A stretch of DNA of 64,000 nt from Algoriphagus sp. A40 (GTDB lineage Bacteria; Bacteroidota; Bacteroidia; Cytophagales; Cyclobacteriaceae), in the NCBI RefSeq assembly GCF_002002735.1, contig NZ_MUNY01000034.1, positions 92,494 through 156,493 on the forward strand. Reading direction: 5' to 3'. The position numbers and the translations under genes are program-made. Positions 26,175 to 35,545 of this stretch are shown one piece after another (positions within the stretch are counted from its first letter, which is position 1; the number at the start of each line of letters is the position of its first letter). The notes under the pieces were generated by a model, which made no database searches, was not told where the DNA came from, and saw only the letters and a list, made by a program, of their open reading frames with translations.

Positions 26175-26210
26175 TAAAAAAAATCCCCGAAGTATCAACT
26201 CCGGGGATTT
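26175..26210 (-). terminator. Rho-independent terminator after zinc-ribbon gene
   Basis: Stem AAATCCCCG/CGGGGATTT (26181-26189 with 26202-26210) with a short extra pairing in the loop. On the minus strand a T-run (26180-26175) follows. It ends the Nif3/zinc-ribbon transcript before the small exported gene. Confidence 0.8.
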
Positions 26211-26229
26211 CTCTTGTGTAAATATTGGA

Positions 26230-27000
26230 TTAAGCTTTCGCTGTTCTTCTTTTAGCTTTTGCGCCTTCTTCCTCTATTTCATCTTCAACACCGGCAAGGA
26301 TTCTTCCGCAGTGTTCACAGACGATCAATTTTTTCTTTTCCCGGATATCAGCCTGTCTTTGAGGTGGTACAGTGTTGAAACAACCTCCGCAAGCGCCTCT
26401 TTTAACCATTACCACAGCAAGGCCATTTTTGGCATTTGCTCTGATTTTAGTGTATGACTTCACCAATCTGTCCTCCACTTTTTTCATTGCTTTATCTCGC
26501 TCAGCGCGAAGCTTGGATTCATCTGATTCACTTTCAGAAACGATGGTATCCAGTTCTTCCTTTTTCAGGTCGAGATCCTTCTGACGATCTTTCATCAAAT
26601 TGTTCAGCTCATCCAAATCGGTCTTCTTCTGCTCGATTTTTACTCCTGATTCAGCAATTTTCTTCTTAGAGACCTGGATTTCGAGATCCTGAAGTTCCAG
26701 TTCCTTGGTGATGGCATCGTACTCACGGTTGTTCCGTACGTTCATCTGTTGTTCCTGGTACTTTTTGATCAGCTTCTCAGACTCCTTGATGTTTTCCTTA
26801 AACCGCTTGATATCGTCTTCGAAAGAGTCGATATCATTCTGGAATTTTTCGAGTCGTGTTTCGTAGCCTGCTATCTCATCTTCAAGGTCCTGAACTTCCT
26901 CAGGAAGTGCGCCTCTTACTTTTACGATGGCATCTAGTCTTGAATCTATAAGTTGAAGGTTGTAGATAGCTTCTAGCTTTTGTGCTACTGTACTTTCCAT
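26230..27000 (-). CDS. Coiled-coil protein with C4 zinc ribbon (PF02591 type)
   Basis: A 256-residue protein. Residues about 25-175 are a long charged coiled coil. The C-terminal part has a four-Cys zinc ribbon (RGACGGCFNTVPP, then IVCEHCGRIL). This layout is that of the HP0958/CdsZ-like zinc-ribbon family, members of which bind RNA or act as chaperones in other phyla. The role in Bacteroidota is not established. It starts 3 bases after the Nif3-like gene stop, so both are in one operon, an arrangement widely conserved in this phylum. Confidence 0.88.
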   Translation of the reverse strand: MESTVAQKLEAIYNLQLIDSRLDAIVKVRGALPEEVQDLEDEIAGYETRLEKFQNDIDSFEDDIKRFKENIKESEKLIKKYQEQQMNVRNNREYDAITKELELQDLEIQVSKKKIAESGVKIEQKKTDLDELNNLMKDRQKDLDLKKEELDTIVSESESDESKLRAERDKAMKKVEDRLVKSYTKIRANAKNGLAVVMVKRGACGGCFNTVPPQRQADIREKKKLIVCEHCGRILAGVEDEIEEEGAKAKRRTAKA

Positions 27001-27003
27001 GTA

Positions 27004-28104
27004 CTATCGGTAGGATGTGGGATTAGTAACTACTTTTGTCAAATAGAGTGCAATATTAGGGAAATTTTGTGACAAAAGCTCCCCCAATAATTCTTTTGTG
27101 AAAATTTCACTCTCATAATGCCCGATGTCGCACAGGATTAACTGGCCCTCAGCATCAAAAAACTCATGATACTTGACGTCAGCCGTCACAAACACATCCG
27201 CTCCCGATCGCTTGGCTTCTGAAAGAAGAAAAATTCCTGCACCACCGCAGACCGCTACTTTGCTGATTTTTTTTCCGGTTAAAGTTGTGTGCTTAAGTAC
27301 TTTAAGATTCATTTTTTCCTTTAAATAATCCAAAAAATCCAAGCCTTCCATCAGCTGTTCTAACACACCTATCATCCCGGCTCCGACTTCCTGATTTTCA
27401 TTTTCCAAAACAGAAAGGTAATAGGCGACTTCCTCATAGGGGTGTGCTTTTTTCATGGCAGAAATGATCCGGTTGCTCTGAAAGGCAGGAAGAATCACCT
27501 CCACCCGTACTTCCTTTTCATATTGTGGAATTCCTCTTTGTCCGATATGAGGATTGGCCTTTTCACTTGGGGTATAGGTGCCCATGCCTTCCACCTGAAA
27601 AGAACAATCCCTGTATTCCCCGATTTGACCTGCTCCAGCTGCAAATACCGCATCCAGCACACTGTTTTTGTTCTCATCCGGCACAAAGAATACCAGTTTG
27701 TTCAGAATTTGTTTTTTGGGTTGGAGGATTTTAGTGTTGGTCAGCCCCAGGCGGTCACAGATTCTCTTGTTAACTCCTGTTGCCACATGATCCAGGTTGG
27801 TGTGAATGGCATAGATCGCTATGTCGTTTTTAATGGCTTTGATGACTGTGCGCTCCACATAGTTTTTTCCGGTAAGACTTTTCAGTCCCTTGAAAACAAT
27901 CGGATGATGGGCCACGATCAGGTTGGCGCCAAGGCTGATGGCTTCTTCTACCACATCCTCCGTGCAGTCCAGTGTACAGAGGATTCCTTTTGTGGCAGCA
28001 TTTCGGTCACCACAGATTAGCGTTGCATTGTCATAGCTTTCCTGGTAAGCCGGCGGAGCCAATGCTTCTAGGTAAGAAATCACATCCTGAATCCTGTATC
28101 CCAT
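27004..28104 (-). CDS. Nif3-like dinuclear metal-centre protein (YqfO/GCH-1 type 2 family)
   Basis: A 366-residue protein of the NIF3/DUF34 family. Metal ligands are visible in IVAHHPIVFKGLKSL, IHTNLDHVATGVN and, near the C-terminus, CDIGHYESE. The middle holds the CutA/PII-like insertion (KLVFFVPDENKNSVLDAVFA ... HPYEEVAYYL) typical of the long form. Molecular function remains uncertain; the old GTP cyclohydrolase label is not generally supported. The start at 28104 (MGYRIQDVISYL) is preferred over an upstream frame extension. It is divergent from lpxK. Confidence 0.92.
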   Translation of the reverse strand: MGYRIQDVISYLEALAPPAYQESYDNATLICGDRNAATKGILCTLDCTEDVVEEAISLGANLIVAHHPIVFKGLKSLTGKNYVERTVIKAIKNDIAIYAIHTNLDHVATGVNKRICDRLGLTNTKILQPKKQILNKLVFFVPDENKNSVLDAVFAAGAGQIGEYRDCSFQVEGMGTYTPSEKANPHIGQRGIPQYEKEVRVEVILPAFQSNRIISAMKKAHPYEEVAYYLSVLENENQEVGAGMIGVLEQLMEGLDFLDYLKEKMNLKVLKHTTLTGKKISKVAVCGGAGIFLLSEAKRSGADVFVTADVKYHEFFDAEGQLILCDIGHYESEIFTKELLGELLSQNFPNIALYLTKVVTNPTSYR

Positions 28105-28145
28105 AATTTTTCTTTTTCTTTGGTCAAAAATAGCAATTCCTGCCA

Positions 28146-29192
28146 ATGCCGTGGTATGCCTTTCTGCTTGCTCCCTTTGCACTGATTTTTCGGATAATCA
28201 CCGGCATTCGTAATTTCCTTTACGATCAACAAATCCTGAAAAGCTTCAAATCCCCAATCCCAACATTGGTGGTGGGGAACCTGAGTGTTGGTGGAACCGG
28301 AAAGACGCCAATGGTGGAATTTCTCATCCGGAATCTCAATGGAGATTTTGAGCTGGTTTCTTTGAGCAGGGGCTATGGGAGAAAAACCAAAGGCTTTCTT
28401 CAGGCAAAAAGCAGTAGCAAAGCAGAGGAAATCGGAGACGAACCGCTCCAGATTTTTCGAAAATTTGAAGAGAAAGTGCCTGTTTTTGTTAGCGAAGACA
28501 GGGTGAATGCTTTGGAGAAAATCTCCAAGATTTCTACCAAAACTGAGTTGGTAATTTTGGATGATGCCTTTCAGCACAGGAAATTGAAAGGAGATTTTTA
28601 TTGCTTGTTGACGCCTTTCGATTCTCCATTTTCAGGAGATTTTCTTTTGCCGATGGGAAGACTGAGGGAAAGCCGACATGGTGCCAATCGTGCCGACTTG
28701 GTAGTGGTGACAAAATGCCCTGAAGCTATTTCGCGAACACAAAAGGAGAAAATGGAAGGTAGTTTACGTTGCTATTTAAAAAATGGAATTCCGGTGCTTT
28801 TCTCCAAAATAGGATATGGCGACCCGTATCCTGTTGAACCTACCAAAGCTTTTTCAGGTTCGGTTATTCTGGTTTCGGGATTGGCTGACGACCGTCAATT
28901 TGTTACTTACTGCAAAAGTAACTTCAGGGTACTGGACGTGTTGTCATTTCCGGATCATTACAGTTATCAAAAATCAGATCTGGAGAAGATAGCCAGGCTT
29001 TCAGAAAAACACCTTGGCCAAAAGCCCGTTTTACTTTCTACAGAAAAAGACGCCGTCAAACTTAAATCTCTGGCTAATCAGGGATTTTTGGGGGAAATTC
29101 CGATTTTTGTGCTGCCCATCGAGGCCAAATTCGAATCAGAAGACAAGCAAATGCTGCTCAGCTACATCAGGGAAAAATTCAGAAAGAAGTGA
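28146..29192 (+). CDS. lpxK: Tetraacyldisaccharide 4'-kinase
   Basis: A 348-residue inner-membrane kinase that phosphorylates the lipid A precursor at the 4' position. An N-terminal membrane helix (residues 1-22) is followed by the Walker A loop GNLSVGGTGKTP (44-55), LSRGYGRKTKGF, EIGDEPLQI, VILDDAFQHRKL and HGANRADLVVVTKCP. The stop overlaps the GTG start of the downstream putative porin gene (GTGA), so the two are coupled. The rest of the lipid A pathway is not in the window. Confidence 0.95.
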   Translation: MPWYAFLLAPFALIFRIITGIRNFLYDQQILKSFKSPIPTLVVGNLSVGGTGKTPMVEFLIRNLNGDFELVSLSRGYGRKTKGFLQAKSSSKAEEIGDEPLQIFRKFEEKVPVFVSEDRVNALEKISKISTKTELVILDDAFQHRKLKGDFYCLLTPFDSPFSGDFLLPMGRLRESRHGANRADLVVVTKCPEAISRTQKEKMEGSLRCYLKNGIPVLFSKIGYGDPYPVEPTKAFSGSVILVSGLADDRQFVTYCKSNFRVLDVLSFPDHYSYQKSDLEKIARLSEKHLGQKPVLLSTEKDAVKLKSLANQGFLGEIPIFVLPIEAKFESEDKQMLLSYIREKFRKK

Positions 29193-31147
29193 ACAGAAGA
29201 GGTTTAGTCTTTGGAATTTTATTCGTCTTGCTGGCATTTCAGCCACTTTTTGGTCAGCGCCCACTTCCCCAGAGGCAAACTAATGTGGGAGCAGGACAAA
29301 CAGCAAGGCCAGGTAGAGAATTGGTTGACCCTGAAGAGGAGGAGGAAGCCGATGGACGAAGACCACTCTTGGATGATAGTACCCGGCAGGTGTATGGCCC
29401 AAAGACCTCACTTTTTTACTTCGAAAAAGATCTAAAGCGAAACCGGCTCCTGTTGTACGAGCAGGATACAGCCCTGACCAATTTCCACAACTACGATCCT
29501 GTGGCAAAAGGCGGCTGGAAATATCAGGACCTGGGAAATATAGGAAGTGCGGCAAAGCCAGTTTTCTTCGAAATTCCGGAAATGATCGGCCTTCGATCCG
29601 GATTCCATGCCTATGATCTGTATTACCAAGATCCGGCAAAGCGGAGGTATTTTGATACCAAATCCCCTTTTACGGAGATGTCGGCGTTTTTTGGGGGCGG
29701 CAACCGCAATATGCTGGACATCGCTTTTGCCCGAAATGTCACGCCCAAATGGAACCTGGGTTTCGAGTTGCATACCGAGCGAATCCGGAAGACCCTCAAT
29801 CCTGTGGATCGGGACGATCACATGGTCGAACAAAATGCCTATACGGTTCACACCAATTACCGCTCAGAAAATGGGAAGTATTGGGTGTTGGGAGCTTTCT
29901 CCAGAATGCGCCATGTGGTTTATGAGATTGGCGGAATTATCCCTCCTGACGTAGATCCCACCTCACTTTATTTCACCTATGAAGATGCCAAAGTTTGGCT
30001 TCATAATTCAAGAGCCAGGGATTTGCGGCAAGACTATCACATCTACCACGAGTACAAGCTGGGAAATGGGTTGCAGATCTACCACACCTTTGACAACAAA
30101 AATCAGAACGTAGTTTTCGAATCAGACTTGACGACTTCCGATGCGCTGTTTTTCAATGAGGATAGACTCAATGAGCAACAGGATACCACCCGTAACGAAA
30201 GTGATTTTGAAGAGTGGAAAAACGAGTTGGGAATCAAAGGATCTTACAAGGGCTTTTACTACAATGCCTTTACCAGAATCCGAAACGGAAGAATGGAAAG
30301 TCCTTTTTTCCCGGATAAAAAGGAAGCTTTCAATGAGGTATTCATCGGCGGGGAACTCATCGGCAAAATCTCCGAAAAGTGGGCACTAAGCGCAGATGGA
30401 GAATACCTGATTCCGGGTGCATTCCGAATTCACGGGCTTTTCGTTTCTCCCTGGCTGGAGCTGGAATACACCAAAGCCGTCTATAAACCCACTTCCCAAC
30501 AGCAGATTTACTTTGGAAATCATTATCAGTGGAGCAACGACTTTGACAACATCGGTGTCGATCAGATCAAAGGACGGATCAAACTGGACTTCAACAAGAT
30601 CAGCCTGAGACCCAACCTGACGATCAACAGAGTGAATAATTATGTGTTCTTCAACGAAGACAGGATGGCGACTCAAGCGTCAGGTGAGGCTTATATGCTG
30701 ATGCCGGGACTGATTGCCAACATTCAGATTGGGAAGAAATTCCGATGGGATTCCGAAGTAATATTTACCGAGATCTCCGGCGAAGGGGCGGATAACTTCA
30801 GAGTTCCACAATTCTATGCGAACACCCGGTTCTACTTTGACAGCCCGATGTTCAATGACAATGTCGTTGTGCAGTTAGGAATCGACGTGAGGTACAAGTC
30901 CGTCTACTATGCGGAGGCGTATAATCCTTCATTTCAGCAGTTTTACCTACAAAATTCCTTTGAGGTCTATGCCTATCCGGTTGCAGATCTGTTTCTTGAT
31001 TTTAGGATCAACCGCACCCGAGTGCTGTTCAAATACAATCACCTCAATTCAGGTTTGATGCAACAGGAAGGCTACTTCGTAACACCTGATTATACCGGTT
31101 ACCGCTCTTTTCTTGATTTGGGGATTACCTGGTATTTGTTTGATTGA
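29189..31147 (+). CDS. Putative porin (Porin_10 family)
   Basis: A 652-residue outer-membrane protein. A signal peptide (residues 3-22, ending FQPLFG) is followed by a Gln/Arg/Glu-rich stretch. Then comes a large beta barrel with TSLFYFEKDLKRNRLLLYEQ, FFGGGNRNMLDIAFARNVTP and a final strand ending in aromatic FLDLGITWYLFD. It matches the Bacteroidota putative porin family. It starts at GTG overlapping the lpxK stop, a link between lipid A synthesis and an outer-membrane protein. The transported substrate is unknown. Confidence 0.82.
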   Translation: MNRRGLVFGILFVLLAFQPLFGQRPLPQRQTNVGAGQTARPGRELVDPEEEEEADGRRPLLDDSTRQVYGPKTSLFYFEKDLKRNRLLLYEQDTALTNFHNYDPVAKGGWKYQDLGNIGSAAKPVFFEIPEMIGLRSGFHAYDLYYQDPAKRRYFDTKSPFTEMSAFFGGGNRNMLDIAFARNVTPKWNLGFELHTERIRKTLNPVDRDDHMVEQNAYTVHTNYRSENGKYWVLGAFSRMRHVVYEIGGIIPPDVDPTSLYFTYEDAKVWLHNSRARDLRQDYHIYHEYKLGNGLQIYHTFDNKNQNVVFESDLTTSDALFFNEDRLNEQQDTTRNESDFEEWKNELGIKGSYKGFYYNAFTRIRNGRMESPFFPDKKEAFNEVFIGGELIGKISEKWALSADGEYLIPGAFRIHGLFVSPWLELEYTKAVYKPTSQQQIYFGNHYQWSNDFDNIGVDQIKGRIKLDFNKISLRPNLTINRVNNYVFFNEDRMATQASGEAYMLMPGLIANIQIGKKFRWDSEVIFTEISGEGADNFRVPQFYANTRFYFDSPMFNDNVVVQLGIDVRYKSVYYAEAYNPSFQQFYLQNSFEVYAYPVADLFLDFRINRTRVLFKYNHLNSGLMQQEGYFVTPDYTGYRSFLDLGITWYLFD

Positions 31148-31280
31148 TAGGAAATAGATTTAAGACGCAAGAAGTAAGACGCAAGAAGCAAGAATGCATT
31201 AGCGAAAAGGCCAAATCACAGTAAAGACGCCAAAAGTTATTGGGATGTCGTAAATCAAAATTCGTAAATCGTAATTCCAA

Positions 31281-31892
31281 ATGACTTGGGAAGAAAGCAC
31301 CAGACAGAAAATGCTTCATCTGAAGCTTCCGACCGATCCGAGGTGGGTTGGGATTGCAGAAATGCAGATCGAGGATATCCTCGTGGATCATGCGTATTGT
31401 GAGCAAAAAGCTGCCTCTTCCTGCATCAGTTTGATCCTTCGTTTTAATGATCTGGAAGAACTGGTGGATACATTGACTCCGATCGTGGCTGAGGAATGGG
31501 GGCATTTTGAGCGGGTTTTGGCCCAACTTCGCAAGCGGGGGATGAAGTTTGGCTTTCCCCGAAAAGACGAATACGTAATCAGGCTTACAGAATTTGTCAA
31601 AAAAGGCGGAAACCGAATGCAGCAACTCACTGAACAATTGCTCTTGAATGCGCTGATAGAAGCCCGGAGTTGCGAGCGTTTTAAGCTTTTGTCAAAAAAC
31701 ATTGCGGATGAAGAACTTCAGAAGTTCTATTACGAACTGATGATCTCTGAGGCGGGGCATTATGTGACATTCATCGAACTTGCCCGCAAATACCAGGATA
31801 TCGAAAAGGTAAATTCCCGCTGGCAGGAGTGGCTGGATTTTGAGGCGGAGTTGATGAAGAGCCTCGGAGTCAGAGGAGATCGGATGCATTAG
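31281..31892 (+). CDS. miaE: tRNA-(ms2io6A)-hydroxylase-like protein (MiaE family)
   Basis: A 203-residue diiron protein of the MiaE family, which hydroxylates the isopentenyl group of ms2i6A37 in tRNA. Ferritin-like ligands occur in EDILVDHAYCEQKAA, EEWGHFERVL, EARSCERFK and ISEAGHYVTF. Length is typical for the short bacterial form. The gene stands alone in an otherwise AT-rich spacer. MiaA/MiaB are not in the window, so activity is inferred from family. Confidence 0.9.
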   Translation: MTWEESTRQKMLHLKLPTDPRWVGIAEMQIEDILVDHAYCEQKAASSCISLILRFNDLEELVDTLTPIVAEEWGHFERVLAQLRKRGMKFGFPRKDEYVIRLTEFVKKGGNRMQQLTEQLLLNALIEARSCERFKLLSKNIADEELQKFYYELMISEAGHYVTFIELARKYQDIEKVNSRWQEWLDFEAELMKSLGVRGDRMH

Positions 31893-32037
31893 GAGTATTC
31901 AGCCTTGGGGCCTGAATTTCTTCTAATTTCCTTCCAGTTAAATTTTCCCAATCAAATGGGCTTTTCTTACGTATTTGCTTATAATTAACAGTATTTCTAA
32001 GTTATTTTTCAAATAGCTGTTCCAAAACGAACAATCC

Positions 32038-33282
32038 ATGAATTTGATCGAAAATGTCCGCGAGGCGCTCAACTCTGTAAAGGTCCATTTACTTCGCACC
32101 GTACTTACCGGAGCTATCATCGCGATCGGGATTTCCTCCTTGGTTGGGATGTTGACTGCGATTGACGGGATCAAAGCCCAGATTGCAGAGAGTTTTGCCG
32201 GACTTGGAGCCAATTCCTTTGAAATCCGCAATATAGGATTCAATGGAGGCAGGGTTGTCCAAGAGGGAAAAAAAGAAAAAACGTATCCGAATATCACTTT
32301 TAGGGAAGCCAGAAAATTCAAAGAAGATTATGCAGCCATCGGAATTTCCACTGTATTCACTTCTGTTACCGGAATTGCTGAGGTAAAGCGGGGTTCCAAA
32401 AAGACGAATCCAAATACCAGAGTCCGAGGAGCGGATGAGAATTACCTTACAATCAAGGCTGTCAAATTAGCCAAGGGCCGAAACTTCAGTAACATGGAAG
32501 TGAGGTATGGCAACTCGGTGGCAATCATTGGAAAGGAAATCGAGGAAATACTTTTCAATCCGGGTGAAGATCCAATCAATCAAAAAATCTCTTTTTTGGG
32601 AAAACCCTATACAATAGTGGGGGTGCTGGATAAGCAAGGCGGTGTAGGTCAGGATCAGGGTGCTGATCGGCAGATCATGATACCGATTGAAAATGCCGCC
32701 CGACTTGATAAAAACGGAAATTTCTATTACCGTATCACAGGTGTTGCTTCTGACCCTGGAAAAATTGACTATGAAATGGGTCAGGCGATTGGAATGATGA
32801 GAAAGATCCGTCAAGACAGGGTGGCCCAGGAAGACTCCTTTGAACTGACAAAAAGTGAGTCAGTAGCAGAAAGTTTGGAAGAAGTAGCAGGATACCTTAG
32901 AATCGGAGGGTTTGGAATCGGATTTATTACCCTTTTGGGCGCATCCATTGGTTTGATGAACATCATGTTGGTTTCAGTAACTGAAAGAACCCGGGAAATC
33001 GGAATTAGAAAAGCTCTCGGTGCGACGCCACTTCGAATCCGTCAACAGTTTTTGATCGAAGCGATCGTGATCTGTATGATCGGAGGGATTTTCGGAATGC
33101 TCTTGGGTATAGGAATTGGAAATGTTATTGCCAACTTTATCGGACCGGGAGGGTTTCTGGTGCCTTGGCTTTGGATGATCATTTCCTTCGTTATCTGTAT
33201 AATAGTTGGTTTGATTGCCGGATATATTCCCGCATACAAGGCCAGCAGGCTTGATCCGATTGAGTCGCTGAGATACGAGTAA
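32038..33282 (+). CDS. ABC transporter permease (MacB/FtsX type)
   Basis: A 414-residue permease. One transmembrane helix near residues 22-42 (LTGAIIAIGISSLVGML) is followed by a MacB-type extracytoplasmic domain (about 50-280), then an FtsX domain with three helices and the conserved loop VSVTERTREIGIRKALGATP. It ends SRLDPIESLRYE, the usual tail. These work with an ATPase and often a membrane-fusion protein, but neither is next to it. The substrate is unknown; export of lipoproteins, antibiotics or signalling to envelope stress are all possible. Confidence 0.92.
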   Translation: MNLIENVREALNSVKVHLLRTVLTGAIIAIGISSLVGMLTAIDGIKAQIAESFAGLGANSFEIRNIGFNGGRVVQEGKKEKTYPNITFREARKFKEDYAAIGISTVFTSVTGIAEVKRGSKKTNPNTRVRGADENYLTIKAVKLAKGRNFSNMEVRYGNSVAIIGKEIEEILFNPGEDPINQKISFLGKPYTIVGVLDKQGGVGQDQGADRQIMIPIENAARLDKNGNFYYRITGVASDPGKIDYEMGQAIGMMRKIRQDRVAQEDSFELTKSESVAESLEEVAGYLRIGGFGIGFITLLGASIGLMNIMLVSVTERTREIGIRKALGATPLRIRQQFLIEAIVICMIGGIFGMLLGIGIGNVIANFIGPGGFLVPWLWMIISFVICIIVGLIAGYIPAYKASRLDPIESLRYE

Positions 33283-33574
33283 GTCCTTTTCGACTTACCC
33301 AAACGAAGGGCAATAAATTCTGAACTTCAATTCTTTCACCAATTGTATTCAAATTGGGAAAAGGGTTGAAGTTCTTTTTTTTCATAGTGTAAAAGAAAAT
33401 GGATATCTGCTTTCTTGGCACTAACCAAAGGAAATTAGGATTGGAGTTCGAAATCACCAGCTGTGGACTGTTGACCGTGGTCTGTTGACGAGATTATCTG
33501 CTTCACAATCATCAATTCTTGACCTTCTGGCAATATTTTTCCAAAATCCCGCCTCAAACTTTTATTTTGCCCCT
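33283..33574. other. Intergenic region with short direct repeats
   Basis: A 292-bp gap. The only structure is a tract near 33465-33490 with CTGTTGAC repeated. It resembles the GTGATCAG-type tract at 1.8 kb in style but not in sequence. Confidence 0.35.
33562..33570 (+). promoter_or_regulatory. Candidate -7 box very close to the GMC gene start
   Basis: TTATTTTGC ends 4 bases before the ATG at 33575. If it is the -7 box, the transcript would be leaderless or nearly so. The same sequence occurs 18 bases before the ATG at 8711. Confidence 0.35.
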
Positions 33575-35266
33575 ATGAATTCTCATCAATACGATGCTAT
33601 AGTTGTTGGTTCTGGAATATCCGGAGGTTGGGCCGCAAAGGAACTTTGCGAAAAAGGACTGAAAACCCTGGTTTTGGAGCGAGGTCGGCAAGTGGAGCAC
33701 CTCAAGGACTATCCGACCATGACCGCAAATGTCTGGGATATGCCCCATCGCAATAAGATTCCTTTGTCGGACGAAAAAGAAAATCCTGTGGTCAATCGCT
33801 GTTATGCCTATGCGGAGGACACCCAACACTTTTTCGTAAAAGACAAGGAACATCCTTATATCCAGGAAAAGCCATTTGACTGGGTCCGTGGCTATCAAGT
33901 GGGGGGGAAATCCCTGATCTGGGCACGCCAAACCCAGCGATGGAGTAAATATGATTTTGAAGGGCCGGGACGTGATGGCTTTGCAGTAGACTGGCCGATC
34001 CGGTATGAGGATATCGCGCCGTGGTACAGCCATGTAGAGCGTTTTGTGGGGATCAGCGGGAATTACGATGGACTGGAAACCTTGCCTGATGGGGAGTTTT
34101 TGCCAGCCTGGGAGATGAATTGTGTTGAAAAGGAAATTCAAAAAAGAATTCTGGAAGCCTACGGAGACAGAAAGTTTGTCATAGGCCGTTGTGCCCACTT
34201 GACTGAACCTAGCGAAGTTCATCTTGCGCAGGGGAGAGGGAAGTGTATGGCTAGAAACCAATGCTATCGAGGCTGTCCGTTTGGTGGTTATTTCAGTTCC
34301 AATTCCTCGACATTGCCCCATGCTGCCAGGACAGGAAATCTCACGATTAGGCCGGATTCCGTGGTTCATTCACTGATTTGGGACGAGGCAAAGGGAAAAG
34401 TCACAGGGGTTAGAGTGATTGACCGGGTGACCAAAGAGGCTACCGAATACTTTGCTCCAGTTATTTTTCTGAATGCCGCAGCACTCAACACCAACCTGAT
34501 TTTGCTTAATTCAACTTCAACCCGGTTTCCGGAGGGTTTGGGAAATGATTCCGGGATTTTGGGCAAATACATCGCTTTTCACAATTACAGGGGCTCGATG
34601 AGTGGAAGTTTTGAAGGATTTGAGGACATCTATTATTATGGCCGCCGCCCGACTGCAGTCATGCTTCCCAATTTCAGGAATGTCAAAAAGCAGGAAATGG
34701 ACTTCCAGCGGGGATACATGAGTTTCTATTCAGCCGCTAGGTCAGGTTGGGGAGGGGCCAGAGATCTGCCTTTTGGAGCCGATTTCAAGGAAGCCAATTC
34801 TATTCCTGGACCCTGGTCGGTATATATGATGATGCAGGGCGAGACCATCCCAAAAGAAACCAATCACGTTTCCCTGAGTTCTGACCAAAAAGATGAATGG
34901 GGGATTCCTTTGCTTCAAATCGATGTCGATTATGATGAAAACGATGAGAAAATCCTTCAGGACTTTCTGCAACAAGGCGAGGAAATGCTGACCAAGGCAG
35001 GTTGCACTAATATCCGGAAATCTGACAGCAAGCAGGCTCCGGGTTTGGATATTCACGAAATGGGCGGAGTACGGATGGGGAGGGATCCGAAAACGTCCCT
35101 GCTCAACGGATTCAACCAGATGCATTTGGCTCCGAATGTTTTTGTCACTGACGGAGCTTGCATGACCTCGACCGGCACCCAGAATCCTTCGATAACTTAC
35201 ATGGCATTGACAGCCCGGGCGGTGGATAATGCAGTGAAAGAATTGAAAAAGGGGAACATTAAATAA
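33575..35266 (+). CDS. GMC family oxidoreductase
   Basis: A 563-residue FAD enzyme. The N-terminal dinucleotide-binding motif is IVVGSGISGGWAAKEL with LVLERGRQV after it. The C-terminal GMC region has HEMGGVRMGRDPKTS and LAPNVFVTDGACMTSTGTQNPS. Similar Bacteroidota proteins oxidise sugars or polyols and often sit with a gluconate-2-dehydrogenase subunit 3 gene, but no such partner is present here. No signal peptide is evident. The start at 33575 is chosen because the FAD motif begins there; the open frame upstream has no conserved content. Confidence 0.9.
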   Translation: MNSHQYDAIVVGSGISGGWAAKELCEKGLKTLVLERGRQVEHLKDYPTMTANVWDMPHRNKIPLSDEKENPVVNRCYAYAEDTQHFFVKDKEHPYIQEKPFDWVRGYQVGGKSLIWARQTQRWSKYDFEGPGRDGFAVDWPIRYEDIAPWYSHVERFVGISGNYDGLETLPDGEFLPAWEMNCVEKEIQKRILEAYGDRKFVIGRCAHLTEPSEVHLAQGRGKCMARNQCYRGCPFGGYFSSNSSTLPHAARTGNLTIRPDSVVHSLIWDEAKGKVTGVRVIDRVTKEATEYFAPVIFLNAAALNTNLILLNSTSTRFPEGLGNDSGILGKYIAFHNYRGSMSGSFEGFEDIYYYGRRPTAVMLPNFRNVKKQEMDFQRGYMSFYSAARSGWGGARDLPFGADFKEANSIPGPWSVYMMMQGETIPKETNHVSLSSDQKDEWGIPLLQIDVDYDENDEKILQDFLQQGEEMLTKAGCTNIRKSDSKQAPGLDIHEMGGVRMGRDPKTSLLNGFNQMHLAPNVFVTDGACMTSTGTQNPSITYMALTARAVDNAVKELKKGNIK

Positions 35267-35408
35267 GGGTTGGGCTTTCCCCAAAAGAGACGGCTGAAAA
35301 AACATGCATTTCAAATTCCTGTAGGATAGTAATGTTGGAGTTTCTTCAGTTGAATTGGGTCGTAAAGAAAGTCTGATTACAGATTTTGTTTTATCTTCAA
35401 TCCATCAA

Positions 35409-35500
35409 TCAAGGGGTGCCCTAATATCACGGGCTGAGATCATACCCATCGGCAAGCAATTGTCGAGCACCTGATCCGGGTAATGCCGGCGTAGGGAATT
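35409..35500 (+). ncRNA. TPP riboswitch (THI element)
   Basis: The conserved core is plain: AGGGGTGCC (35412-35420), GGGCTGAGATCATACCC (35430-35446), CACCTGATCCGGGTAATGCC (35468-35487) and GGCGTAGGGAA (35488-35498). These are the P1-P2-P4 signatures of the thiamine pyrophosphate aptamer. It ends 45 bases before the PnuC-family gene. A CTCCCTTC stretch after it could pair with GTAGGGAA in an expression platform, so initiation control is plausible. Confidence 0.96.
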
Positions 35501-35545
35501 TCTGCTTGTTCTCCCTTCATTGAATAATGTCTAACAGTTATTCAA

